From: Leadbetterella byssophila DSM 17132
GTDB lineage: Bacteria > Bacteroidota > Bacteroidia > Cytophagales > Spirosomataceae
Length of the DNA stretch: 64,000 nt
NCBI RefSeq assembly: GCF_000166395.1
Contig: NC_014655.1
Coordinates: 310,001 to 374,000, forward strand
Reading direction: 5' to 3'
The position numbers and the translations under genes were made by a program. The stretch's first letter is position 1, and each line of letters opens with the position of its first letter. Under the pieces are notes generated by a model. It was not told the DNA's origin and did not search any database. It saw nothing but the letters and a program-made list of their open reading frames with translations. Positions 26,447-35,336 of this stretch are shown here, piece after piece.

Positions 26447-26847
26447 AAAAATATCTGTTCTTCTTCTGTGTTCTAATGGCCATTCAGGTTCGTGCTCAGG
26501 AAATCACACAAGGGCAATGGTGGAATGAGGAGAAAGAGGGTAAGATCCAGTTTTACGAACAAGGGGGGAAGCTATACGGGAAGGTAGTATGGCTGAAGGA
26601 CGGAGATGTGAAAGATAAGAACAATCCGGACCCTAAGTTGAGAGATAAGTCCTTGGTAGGTTTGACCTTTTTGAAGGGCTTCACGGCCGATGGGCAGGAT
26701 TGGAAGGGAGGTCAGATCTATGATCCTAAATCCGGCAAGACCTATTCCGCCACTATTAAATGGGCGGGTAAGAACACCTTGAATGTGCGGGGGTACATAG
26801 GGGTTTCCTTAGTGGGCAGGACCACGAGGTTTACTAGAGTTGAGTAA
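26443..26847 (+). CDS. DUF2147 exported protein
   Basis: The 134-residue protein has a signal peptide (MKKYLFFFCVLMAIQVRAQ) followed by a DUF2147 domain: 'GQWWNEEKEGKIQFYEQGGKLYGKVVWLKDG', 'SLVGLTFLKGFTADGQDWKGGQIYDPKSGKTYSATIKW', 'LNVRGYIGVSLVGRTTRFTRV'. These are small periplasmic beta-barrels of unknown function. It overlaps the PAP2 gene by 4 bp. Confidence 0.9.
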   Translation: MKKYLFFFCVLMAIQVRAQEITQGQWWNEEKEGKIQFYEQGGKLYGKVVWLKDGDVKDKNNPDPKLRDKSLVGLTFLKGFTADGQDWKGGQIYDPKSGKTYSATIKWAGKNTLNVRGYIGVSLVGRTTRFTRVE

Positions 26848-26927
26848 AATGGGTATAAGATTCCGTAATTTATAGAAGACTGATACCGTCTACTTTTCGG
26901 AGATTCGCTAAAAAATAAACGATCATT

Positions 26928-28004
<1,077 letters not shown>

Positions 28005-28071
28005 CAAGTGTCTGATCTTAGGAGCTTTGCAGGGTTTGGAGGATATTTTTTCGAAAAAATAGTTTTTCACA

Positions 28072-28103
28072 TTTGCAGAAAAGGCCCTTTTCCTCTATCT
28101 TTG
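28072..28103 (+). promoter_or_regulatory. tRNA promoter
   Basis: TTTG (28072-28075), 20 bp spacer and TATCTTTG (28096-28103) match the Bacteroidota -33/-7 consensus very well. The tRNA begins 17 bp further on. Confidence 0.75.
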
Positions 28104-28120
28104 CAACACTTTTAACCGCC

Positions 28121-28194
28121 GGTCCTATAGCTCAGTTGGTTAGAGCACCTGACTCATAATCAGGTGGTCCCTGGTTCGAGCCCAGGTGGGACCA
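28121..28194 (+). tRNA. tRNA with CAT anticodon (Met elongator or Ile2)
   Basis: A full cloverleaf can be drawn: acceptor GGTCCTA/TGGGACC, D-arm TAGCTCAGTTGGTTAGAGC, anticodon arm CCTGA-CTCATAA-TCAGG, T-arm CCTGG-TTCGAGC-CCAGG, discriminator A. CCA is not encoded. A CAT anticodon can belong to elongator Met or to Ile2 (lysidine-modified). The CTCATAA loop occurs in both, so I leave the identity open, with Met slightly favoured by the D-arm. An accessory region begins just beyond it. Confidence 0.95.
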
Positions 28195-28204
28195 CTTAAC
28201 TATC

Positions 28205-28240
28205 AAGGAGTTAGACAATCGTCCGACTCCTTTTTCTTTT
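28205..28240 (+). terminator. Terminator after the tRNA
   Basis: The stem AAGGAGTTAGAC pairs with GTCCGACTCCTT (two G-T wobbles) around a 4-base loop AATC and is followed by TTTCTTTTT. It starts 10 bp after the tRNA. Confidence 0.8.
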
Positions 28241-28243
28241 TAC

Positions 28244-28267
28244 TTGCCCAACATTTTGCCCAACATT
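28244..28267. repeat. Perfect 12-bp tandem duplication next to the tRNA
   Basis: TTGCCCAACATT occurs twice in tandem, 50 bp beyond the tRNA 3' end. Read on the minus strand it could code ...KMLGKMLGK-stop, reminiscent of the basic ends of some Bacteroidota tyrosine recombinases. This is speculative. It marks the start of the accessory region. Confidence 0.5.
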
Positions 28268-28296
28268 TTTGATTATTAATTTAAGAAATTAGAACG

Positions 28297-28335
28297 TTTC
28301 CTGCCCTCTAATTTTAAAAATTAAAGGACAGGAAA
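28297..28335 (-). terminator. Hairpin downstream of the mobile-element module
   Basis: TTTCCTG pairs with CAGGAAA, with a further imperfect A/T-rich inner stem (CTAATTTT / AAAATTAA). It lies about 50 bp beyond the last gene of the DUF3871 module, where a terminator is expected, but the T-run is poor. Confidence 0.4.
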
Positions 28336-28388
28336 AATAATCTTAAAAATTATTTCCGTTACTAAGTCAGTGGAGTCCATTATAGCAT

Positions 28389-28625
28389 TCAGCTCATAAT
28401 CTCAAAAAAATGGTGCTGGTAACTTCTACCGGATATAAGAAACTCAATGGAGCTTTCCTTTCCATTACTCTTTACCATTTCAACAGCTACCATCTGATTG
28501 AGAACGTATCTATCTACAGGGCTCCTACAGCGCACAAAAAAAGGGCAATATGCCCTCCTTAGTTTCCCTGACCTGTCCACAAATAATATCGAGAACGGGT
28601 CTATTACTTTAAACGGTCTGTTCAT
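28389..28625 (-). CDS. Small hypothetical protein of mobile-element module
   Basis: The 78-residue protein starts MNRPFKVIDPFSILFVDRSGKLRRAYCPF. It is compact and mixed alpha/beta, with no recognisable motif. Its ATG overlaps the stop of the DUF3871 gene (ATGA), so it is the last gene of that operon. I know of no function. The context is an integrated element. Confidence 0.6.
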   Translation of the reverse strand: MNRPFKVIDPFSILFVDRSGKLRRAYCPFFVRCRSPVDRYVLNQMVAVEMVKSNGKESSIEFLISGRSYQHHFFEIMS

Positions 28626-29590
28626 CTGAGAAACCAGCTCGGCTCATTTTTGTTAAAAGATTCTGTCAGGTGATGAATAACCTGTGAGGCATTAAGTCCC
28701 CGATTCAGGAAACTATCAATGTAAGACATCTTATTGGCTCCTGTAAAGAGGTTATACAGATTCCAAAGGCTTATATCTCCTGTATCTGTCCTGCTAAAAT
28801 CTTCATCAGCCAGGTAATCTCTGGCTACCATGCTTAACTGATTCTCTCCGAACATAAACTCCGGTAAAGTTTTCTTCTCCTGTGCAGGCAGGTACTGATA
28901 CAGCTTCGTTCTTCCCAAAAAGGTTACAAACTGGCTTTCTGTAAGATAGTATTCCGGGAACTGCCTCAAGAGTGTAAGCTGATTCTCGATATTGTACTCC
29001 ACAAACAAAGCAAATATCTGCTTCATCAGCTCCGTGATACTTCTTGCCTTGATCGTTCCTGTATAGCCATCTGACCAAATACACATATTGCAGCAGACTT
29101 TATTCTGAAAGCCAATGAATACTTTGAAATGTTCATCAGCTCCTTTCCGGTTATACAAGTTATCCAAATTATAGGCCTTAATTCCTCCTATGGTCAGATT
29201 GAGCTTATTGCCGTTAATAGTAGAACTGATAGAGGGTATTTCCAGCACAAAGGCCATTCTCTCATAGTAGATGGTTTTTTCATGCTCTAACAACTCCTTG
29301 GCTGGCTTATCTTTCGCTTCGGGTATTCTGCCTTTGATGGGGTGAGAAACACGAATAGAGGGCTTTAAAATGGTCTCATGAGGGAATACCTGTCCTGATA
29401 CTTCCTGAACACAGTTAATGAAATCCTGATGCGATATCACAGGTTCATTATCCTTTACAAAAACCGGAATGATATGCTCATGTTCCAGTTCAAACATATT
29501 CATAGGACTGGTATTGGCCACTATGAACGGCAGTTCTGTAGATGACTGCTCCCCGGTGACGAGGTGACGATCTACTTTAACTAATTCCAT
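28622..29590 (-). CDS. DUF3871 family protein
   Basis: The ~322-residue protein resembles DUF3871 proteins of Bacteroidota integrated elements: 'MELVKVDRHLVTG', 'FIVANTSPMNMFELEHEHIIPVFVKDNEPVISHQDFI', 'HPIKGRIPEAKDKPAKELLEHEKTIYYERMAFVLEIPSI', 'NLTIGGIKAYNLDNLYNRKGADEHFKVFIGFQNKVCCNMCIWSDGY'. This family usually sits beside an AAA ATPase, as here. The function is unknown, but a role in element DNA metabolism is often assumed. An ATG three codons earlier is also possible. It overlaps the ATPase gene's 3' end. Confidence 0.75.
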   Translation of the reverse strand: MELVKVDRHLVTGEQSSTELPFIVANTSPMNMFELEHEHIIPVFVKDNEPVISHQDFINCVQEVSGQVFPHETILKPSIRVSHPIKGRIPEAKDKPAKELLEHEKTIYYERMAFVLEIPSISSTINGNKLNLTIGGIKAYNLDNLYNRKGADEHFKVFIGFQNKVCCNMCIWSDGYTGTIKARSITELMKQIFALFVEYNIENQLTLLRQFPEYYLTESQFVTFLGRTKLYQYLPAQEKKTLPEFMFGENQLSMVARDYLADEDFSRTDTGDISLWNLYNLFTGANKMSYIDSFLNRGLNASQVIHHLTESFNKNEPSWFLR

Positions 29591-30416
29591 TTTGAACATA
29601 ATTTGGGGTTAATTGGAGTTTTCTTTGATTGAAATCAGGTTTAAACTGCTGCTGCACCTCTTTGGAGACACTTTCAAACAGGGAAAGAAGCTCCTGTAGG
29701 CTATTACAGCTCTTAATCAGGGTCTCATAGTCTCTTACGGCTATTTCTCCTGTCTGACACCAGTTCAGAATCTCTCTGCCTGTTTCTTCTGTGATCTGAA
29801 AGGGTAATCTCCCTGAAAACAGACCTGTGCGATCTTTGGTGGTGATAGCATTATGCTTGATATCCAGCTCAAACATCAGTGTAAGCTCATAATCTGTTCC
29901 ATCCCTCTGAATGGCCTTCATACCCACCTTTTCAGGAGCCAGTTTACCTTTCTCATTTTCCGTTAGAACATAATCCTGTTTAGACCGGAGTGTACAGATA
30001 ATGTGGATATCAGAATGCAGGATAGCCTGAATGAATTTCTGATGTCGAGGTGTAAACCTTGCCCAGTTTGTATAAGAGTTACCGGTAAGCTGGGAATGAG
30101 CATCAAGGATATATTCCCATTCCATTGTTATACTATCAATAATAATGGCCTGCATACCATGCCTTACACACAGATTAATAGCCTCGATGTACCTTTCTGG
30201 GCTATAAGGAGGTTTCAGATCAAGGATGTTAAAGTCTCCCAGGTGTGAATAGAGACTGGAGGACTTATTTTCCGTGTCAATAACTACGATCTTTGACCAA
30301 TCATTGGTCAGGCCATGAGCCAATAAAAGAGCCGAATAGCTCTTTCCGGAGCCACTAGGCCCCTGCAAGCCAATCTTAATCTTGGCCTGTTCTCGTTTTG
30401 CGAGTTCAATTATCAT
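29577..30416 (-). CDS. RecA-like AAA ATPase of mobile element
   Basis: The ~279-residue protein has Walker A 'GLQGPSGSGKSYSALLLAHGL' (GPSGSGKS), Walker B 'QAIIIDSITMEW', and 'HIICTLRSKQDYVL' resembling the RecA-type sensor strand. It matches the AAA_24-type ATPases found in phages and integrated elements, usually partners of recombination or replication proteins. I chose MIIELAKREQ as start. A TTG further upstream is weak. It is followed by the DUF3871 gene in overlap. Confidence 0.8.
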   Translation of the reverse strand: MIIELAKREQAKIKIGLQGPSGSGKSYSALLLAHGLTNDWSKIVVIDTENKSSSLYSHLGDFNILDLKPPYSPERYIEAINLCVRHGMQAIIIDSITMEWEYILDAHSQLTGNSYTNWARFTPRHQKFIQAILHSDIHIICTLRSKQDYVLTENEKGKLAPEKVGMKAIQRDGTDYELTLMFELDIKHNAITTKDRTGLFSGRLPFQITEETGREILNWCQTGEIAVRDYETLIKSCNSLQELLSLFESVSKEVQQQFKPDFNQRKLQLTPNYVQNGIS

Positions 30417-30557
30417 AAACGTTTGATTTGAAGTGGAAAAAAAGAGCAAACCCGGATGAGTTCGCTCTGCAAGATTCTTATTAAGAATAGGGGTATAACT
30501 TACATTTTTCTATATTAAGAATTATGAAAGCAATCTAAAAGTGTAGAAGTCTTTTTA

Positions 30558-31370
30558 TCATTTAGTCATAGCATTTAGCATTTTTTCAATATCTCTTATA
30601 TGTTCAATAGTACTTTCACTTGTCTCACCCATACTTAAATTATTTTTGATGTCTTGTAGGATTTTGTACTCGAGCAGCTCTGTTAATACGGTAAATGCAC
30701 CTACCTTTAAACTTTTTATATGCTCAATTTCTTTTTCTGTTAATGTGACCGCCAAGATGCCTATTAAATGATCATCTTTTTTCCAATTATAAATTTTTGA
30801 ATTTGAGTAATTCTGAATGAATTGAAATGTCATGCGTCCTATTAAACTATAGTATGTGGAGTATAATTTATACGAATTGTCACTTAGAAAAGGCCTATAC
30901 GGGACTAACGTCCTTTCATTTTCAACAATTGGCATCACATCTTTTTCAATTTTATAAGTTTTAAGTTGAGGTCCTAACTTAGGATTATCATTAAAATAAT
31001 TAAATGCTGTACTCTTATTAAGTTCATCGTCAGATGATATTTGATAGAGCAGAGAGATTCCGGAGGGAAGTTCATCTCTAATTTTTAAGATCGAAGACCA
31101 TAATAAGTCATAGACTTCGATTTTCTTATCTAGTAGTTTTTGCGAAGAGGAAAAATAGTTTTGGATTATGGAACTTAATATTCCATTATTTCTATTAATT
31201 TGACCTCTAAGATCTTCAAGTCGTTTGTCATAATTATGCTGTCCTGCTTGAGTTAATTTTGTCAAAAGCCATTTAGAAAAAATGGTTCCTAAAATTGTCA
31301 AAACACCCACAAATCCTCCTATGATCTTAGTTATCGTCCAATTGTCAATTTTATATATGATTTCTTGCAT
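30558..31370 (-). CDS. Hypothetical protein with one N-terminal membrane helix
   Basis: The 270-residue protein has one hydrophobic segment (about residues 15-37, 'IIGGFVGVLTILGTIFSKWLL'), then a coiled-coil-like part ('YDKRLEDLRGQINRNNGIL') and a helical C-terminal domain. No family motif is seen. This layout (single helix plus helical cytoplasmic domain) is common among accessory proteins of unknown role. Codon use is AT-rich like the rest of the accessory region. Confidence 0.6.
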   Translation of the reverse strand: MQEIIYKIDNWTITKIIGGFVGVLTILGTIFSKWLLTKLTQAGQHNYDKRLEDLRGQINRNNGILSSIIQNYFSSSQKLLDKKIEVYDLLWSSILKIRDELPSGISLLYQISSDDELNKSTAFNYFNDNPKLGPQLKTYKIEKDVMPIVENERTLVPYRPFLSDNSYKLYSTYYSLIGRMTFQFIQNYSNSKIYNWKKDDHLIGILAVTLTEKEIEHIKSLKVGAFTVLTELLEYKILQDIKNNLSMGETSESTIEHIRDIEKMLNAMTK

Positions 31371-31642
31371 TGACCTATACAGTTAATTTAATACTTTGCT
31401 AAAGTACATAAAATAATTGTACTGACATCCTCACTATCATCACCTTAAGAAATTTGCAATGGTTACTCACTATCTTGCGGAAAAAGTTTTTCATAAGGTG
31501 CTATTTTTTATGTAATTAAGTCTTCTTGTAGTTCATACCTCATTTTACCATTTTTATATATAGAATACGTATGTTTGTCCAGTATTTTTAGACATAAGTA
31601 TTATCAGTGATAATATCACAGGTATAATCTACTCATACCTCA

Positions 31643-31836
31643 ATGAAAGTATACCAGGGCAGAGATATCAAGTGATTAAGGGAATTCCTAGGGATAAAAC
31701 AGAATGCTTTTACCAACGAAATGGGCGATGACTGGAATCAAAAAAAAGGTTTCCATGTTAGAGCAAAAAGAATGGGTTGAACCAGAGAGTAGAATAGACT
31801 TATTATTATTGGTTTTAAGTATCTTACAGCATTAAC
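31643..31836 (+). pseudogene. Remnant of an XRE-type helix-turn-helix regulator
   Basis: Reading in one frame gives MKVYQGRDIK-stop-LREFLGIKQNAFTNEMGDDWNQKKVSMLEQKEWVEPE. This is the pattern of a small Bacteroidota HTH protein family (GRNIK-x-R-x-x-LG-x-KQ-x-x-x-A...W-Q-x-x-I-S-x-L-E-x-K). The TGA after 'DIK' looks like a TGG-to-TGA mutation, and the C-terminal part no longer matches. The surrounding 31371-31642 stretch is AT-rich and I see no other gene there. Confidence 0.6.
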
Positions 31837-31860
31837 TATTTAAAAGTTATTAAAAAGCAT

Positions 31861-32850
31861 AGGACTACCCATTTATATCTCAAATAGTTGTTTATGAGTA
31901 TATTATTTTGTAAATTGTATCCAGATAGAGGTACAATGAAGATACTAAAAGAGCTAAGCAGAGAAGAGTTTAACACTCGTTTTTCGACCGAAAAGGGCTG
32001 TTATAAATTTCTTTCGGACTTAAAGTGGGAGTCAGGATATAAATGTTCTCGCTGTGAGAGTGAAATCTATATCAAAGGTAAGCAACATCACAACCGTAGA
32101 TGCAGTAAATGTGGATATGATGAGTCGCCTACCAGTGGTACTTTGTTTCATAATCTGAAGTTTGGTATCCTTAAGGCCTTTGAGATGGTTTATGAAATTT
32201 CTACTTCGAAGAAAGGGTTAAGTAGTATTTGGCTGGCAGAACGTTTTGGGGTTAATCAAAAGACGGCATGGTTGTTTCGTCAAAAACTTCAATCTGCTAT
32301 GGAAAGTAGTCAGAGCTACTCATTGGAGGGAGAAGTACATGTCGATGAGTTTGAAATAGGCACTCCGAAAGAAGGAGAACAAGGTCGAAGTAAAAGTGAA
32401 AGTAAAGTACGTTTAGTGGTAGCCGTTGAGATTAGAGAAGGCAAGGCAGGCAGGGCCTATGCAAAAGTTATAGATGATTTTTCGACAAAATCACTAAAGC
32501 CAATTTTTGAAGAGCATATTTCTAAAGAGGCAAAGGTAGTCACCGATAAATGGGCTTCATATAAGCCATTGAAAGAGGATTATCCCGAGCTGAAACATAT
32601 TCTATCTAACAAACGAACGAACTTTCCTGTATTGCACACCTAAATCCTAAACTTCAAAAGATGGCTTAGAGGAACGCATGCTTATTGTGAGCCAAAATAT
32701 TTGCAAAAGTATATAGACGAGTACTTTTTTAGATTCAATAGGCGTAATCACAGAAAGATCATTCTGGATAGATTATTAGACAGAGTGGTCAAACACAAAC
32801 CGCTTACCGCTAAAATGGTATTGGCCTACGATAACTAAATGGGCAACCCT
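31861..32850 (+). mobile_element. IS1595-family insertion sequence (ISXO2-like), inactive
   Basis: The terminal inverted repeats are 15 bp with three mismatches: AGGACTACCCATTTA at 31861-31875 and the complement of TAAATGGGCAACCCT at 32836-32850. They enclose one transposase gene that carries a stop codon. No matching 8-bp target duplication is seen in the flanks, so the ends may have been altered since insertion. Confidence 0.75.
31936..32838 (+). pseudogene. IS1595 (ISXO2-like) transposase, in-frame stop
   Basis: The 300-codon frame shows an N-terminal zinc ribbon ('CSRCESEIYIKG..RRCSKCGYDESPTSGTLFHNLKF') and an ISXO2-like DDE domain ('LEGEVHVDEFEIG', 'KVVTDKWASYKPL'). One TAA at 32641-32643 interrupts it after 'FPVLHT'. 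The frame then continues perfectly with 'ILNFKRWLRGTHAYCEPKYLQKYIDEYFFRFNRR', the usual C-terminus. Q (CAA) to TAA is the likely change. The C-terminal part is needed, so the copy is dead. Confidence 0.85.
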
Positions 32851-32869
32851 AAAAAAAGAAATTATAATT

Positions 32870-33490
32870 ATGCCGTGTTTCCATAGATTTTATGACGAAT
32901 TAATTCCTAATCAGAACCTTGTCGAGTATCTCTTCATTGGCACATTTAATCCAAGTTGGAATGCTGAAAATGAAAACAATGCAGAGTATTTTTATGGCAG
33001 AGAAACAAACTTTTTTTGGTGTATTTGTCCTCACGCTTTCAATCGAAATTGTCTAATTGACAAGGGAAAACCAGAATGGCTTTCATTCTGCGAACAAAAT
33101 CTTATTGGGTTAACAGATTTAATTAAAAATATTGAAAATGCAGACCAAGAAAACGATCAACATGTTCAACTATTGACAAATGGGTTTCAAGATAAAAATC
33201 TGGATTTAAGGGAAAATGGTCAATATATATTCAATATTGACTTTAATACAGATGATATAATTAAGTATATAACTTCGAGAAGGAATAGTTTAAAGGGAGT
33301 ATTTTTTACACGAAGAACTGATAATGGGATACGGAGAATATGGGAACAATGGTGTCAAATTAGTAATCATTGTAATGAGCTTAGTATTTACAATGCTGTC
33401 TTGCCAACACCTTCACTTAGAGGTGGTGGTACACTGAAAAGTACAATCAGTACATGGCGAACAGAAATTGAAAAATGTTCACAGGATTGA
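32870..33490 (+). CDS. Uracil-DNA-glycosylase-superfamily-like protein
   Basis: The 206-residue protein has 'EYLFIGTFNPSWNAENENNAEYFYGRETNFFWCICPHAFN' near its start and 'VLPTPSLRGGG' near its end. These resemble the G-x-x-P-x...Y-x-x-x-x-N-x-F-W motif 1 and the L-P-S-x-S-P motif of Mug/DNA-deoxyinosine-glycosylase-like members of the UDG superfamily. 'GVFFTRRTDNGIRRIWEQW' lies between. The activity is not proved. It could be a base-excision repair or defence-associated nuclease-like protein. It starts 20 bp after the IS1595 end. Confidence 0.55.
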   Translation: MPCFHRFYDELIPNQNLVEYLFIGTFNPSWNAENENNAEYFYGRETNFFWCICPHAFNRNCLIDKGKPEWLSFCEQNLIGLTDLIKNIENADQENDQHVQLLTNGFQDKNLDLRENGQYIFNIDFNTDDIIKYITSRRNSLKGVFFTRRTDNGIRRIWEQWCQISNHCNELSIYNAVLPTPSLRGGGTLKSTISTWRTEIEKCSQD

Positions 33491-33652
33491 ACAAAGTAGG
33501 TTACTCTACAGGTTAGTTACAACTTCAAAATAGTAATACTATTATTTCTCTCTTTACTATTTCAGTAAATTTGACGAGGTGACGAAGAAAATATTAAATT
33601 TTTGAATGAGCAAAGGTTTGAGCTGAGAAGAGAAAAAAGAAAAGTGAGACAA

Positions 33653-33688
33653 CCAAAACAACTACCCCTTATATACATATTGTTTTGG
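33653..33688. repeat. 9-bp inverted repeat in intergenic DNA
   Basis: CCAAAACAA (33653-33661) and TTGTTTTGG (33680-33688) form a perfect 9-bp inverted repeat separated by 18 bases, within the 280-bp gap between the UDG-like gene and the next gene. It may be a protein-binding site or terminator. The rest of the gap is AT-rich with no gene seen. Confidence 0.45.
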
Positions 33689-33770
33689 TTATCTCTATAG
33701 ATATAGATTTATAACTAAACCTACCCAAACAAATACATATATAGGAGAGATTTTGGTTGGCTGAGTCAAA

Positions 33771-34102
33771 TCATGCTTCCTGAAGCTCACCAATTACTTT
33801 TCCTTCTTCGGATTCCACAGGTGAATATGTATTCCGATGGTTCAGGGTTATTTCTTCGCCTGTATCTTCGATTACGAACGAATACGGATCACATTGTTCC
33901 TTCAAGATTGTTCCGGGCATTTTCTTACCCAACATCAGCTTACAGGTTTGTTCATCGAACGTAGTAGACATCCAGCATTTTCTGAGGGTGGCATAATGCC
34001 TTCCGGTGTTCTTTGACACCAGCAGTTCAATTTCATCTGATTGTAACTGAATGACATAGTAGTCTCTTCCTTCCAAAGACGTTCTTTTCTGAAACGCAAT
34101 AA
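33771..34102 (-). pseudogene. Mobile-element hypothetical gene, 5' end cut by IS3
   Basis: The frame reads ...YIIAFQKRTSLEGRDYYVIQLQSDEIELLVSKNTGRHYATLRKCWMSTTFDE... and ends 'GEITLNHRNTYSPVE' in style. It stays open into the end of the IS3 element with no ATG, so the start was removed. The protein type is common in Bacteroidota plasmids and integrated elements, and its function is not known. A TTG at 34076 could give a short product. Confidence 0.55.
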
Positions 34103-34118
34103 TGTAACCCTCCCCTTT

Positions 34119-34985
34119 TTAGGACATAGTATAATTAAACAAAGATATTGATTTATTGTTCTTCCAGCAGGGGGAGCTAGCTCCCCCTGCTGGAAATGAA
34201 GTGCTCAAATTTTTAAACTTTTCCGGGGTGAATCCTCCTAGCGATTCATGCGGTCTTTGGGTATGATAATCCTTCATAAATTCTTCTGCCAGGATTCTGA
34301 CCTGATGGATATTTTCAAACACATAAGCGTCCAGTATAGATGCTCTAAAAGTTCGGTTAAAACGTTATCCATTCTGAAAGGGCTTTCCGGGCTGGATATA
34401 AAGGAGTCTGATGTCATTCTCTCTACACCAGTCAGCCAACACATTTGCAATAAATTCAGGGCCGTTATCAACTCTGATTTGGGTAGGCTTACCTCTATAT
34501 GCGATTAGATCCTCCAGACTTTGAACTACCATGTTCGACTGTATACTGAAATGAGCCTCTACGGTCAGAGCTTCCCGGTTATAATCAGCGATGATATTCA
34601 AAATTCTGATCTTCCGGCCATTGCCAAGAACATCATGCATGAAGTCCATGCTCCAAGTATGATTGATGCCTTCCGGCTGAATCAACGGTACTTTAACACG
34701 TGCAGGAAGCCTCTTGCGAGTCTTTTGACGAAGGTTTAGACCCAATAGAAGGTAAATCCTGCGGACACGCTTGTAATTCCATTTAAGGCCCTGATTCCGT
34801 ATCCTTTGATACATCTTATCCTGACCCTCCTTCGGATGATTTTCGGCTAGACCTAGTAGCTTTCCTCTTACTTCTGTATCGTCTTTTACAGAAGAATAGT
34901 AATAAACGGAACGACTTAAATCCATGATCTTACAGGCCTTTTGAATGCTCATGCCATACTCGTTTACGATATAATTCACCACCAC
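34119..34985 (-). pseudogene. IS3 orfB (DDE transposase), in-frame stop
   Basis: OrfB shows the IS3 integrase core: 'HTWSMDFMHDVLGNGRKIRILNIIADYNREALTVEAHFSIQ' (first Asp), 'PTQIRVDNGPEFIANVLADWC' (second Asp), and 'YHTQRPHESLGGFTPEKFK' beyond the Glu. After 'IQPGKPFQNG' a TAA (34365-34367) stops translation, and the same frame continues 'RFNRTFRASILDAYVFENIHQ'. Compared with the usual 'QNGyvERFNRTF', two residues are missing and a stop is left, consistent with a 6-base deletion. The catalytic Glu region lies past or at the break, so the enzyme should be inactive. Confidence 0.85.
34162..34195. repeat. Perfect 34-bp palindrome inside the IS3 orfB end
   Basis: A perfect inverted repeat with no spacer, half-site TTCCAGCAGGGGGAGCT (17 bp). 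It sits in the last codons of orfB, about 60 bp from the IS end. It can form a long GC-rich hairpin on either strand and may block transcription through the element. It has no T-run, so a classic terminator is not certain. Confidence 0.75.
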
Positions 34986-35002
34986 TCGCTTTTCAAAAGG
35001 CC

Positions 35003-35269
35003 CTAAAACTTTTTTGATAGTACGTCCTTGAGAACGGCGTGATCCAGGGCTAGATCAGCATACATCTTCTTTAATCTGGCATTCTCCTGTTGAAGAGATT
35101 TTAGTTCTGCCAGATCCGTCCCACTCATCCCTGAATACTTCTTCTTCCAGTTATGGAAAGTGGCTTTGTGAATATTTAATTCCCGGCAGATGTCTTCTAC
35201 CTTACGACCGTTCTCGTACTCTCCGAGTACTTTCACAATCTGATGTTCTGAGTGCTTACTCTTTTTCAT
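35003..35269 (-). CDS. IS3-family orfA (helix-turn-helix protein)
   Basis: The 88-residue OrfA has the HTH 'HSEHQIVKVLGEYENGRKVEDICRELNIHKATFHNWKKKYSG' followed by a leucine-zipper-like coiled coil ('LAELKSLQQENARLKKMYADLALDHAVLKDVLSKK'). Near its end the run C AAA AAA G (35009-35015) is the A6G slippery heptamer used by IS3 elements for -1 frameshifting into orfB. In that frame translation would continue KKVLGPFEKRVVVNYIVNEYG. OrfA itself is intact. Confidence 0.88.
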   Translation of the reverse strand: MKKSKHSEHQIVKVLGEYENGRKVEDICRELNIHKATFHNWKKKYSGMSGTDLAELKSLQQENARLKKMYADLALDHAVLKDVLSKKF

Positions 35270-35336
35270 TGTTACAAGTTAAAGTTAAACCTTTAGTGTT
35301 GCGTTTTAACTTGTCCTATTTTTGGGGAGGGTTACA

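Larger units (their letters stand above)
34103..35336 (-). mobile_element. IS3-family insertion sequence (IS407-like group), 1234 bp
   Basis: The ends are inverted repeats of about 24 bp: TGTAACCCTCCCC...AGGACA from 34103 inward and its complement ending at 35336, differing mainly in a 5-base T/A run. They enclose orfA and orfB in the IS3 order. The flanks show no target duplication: one side is a cut mobile gene and the other an IS66 fragment. So at least one flank was lost after insertion. Confidence 0.88.

Noticed and set aside
35003-35020. The orfA stop and orfB offset as a damaging frameshift.
   Set aside because: The A6G heptamer at this place is the normal programmed -1 frameshift signal of IS3 elements, not a lesion. 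The real lesion is the TAA further on in orfB.
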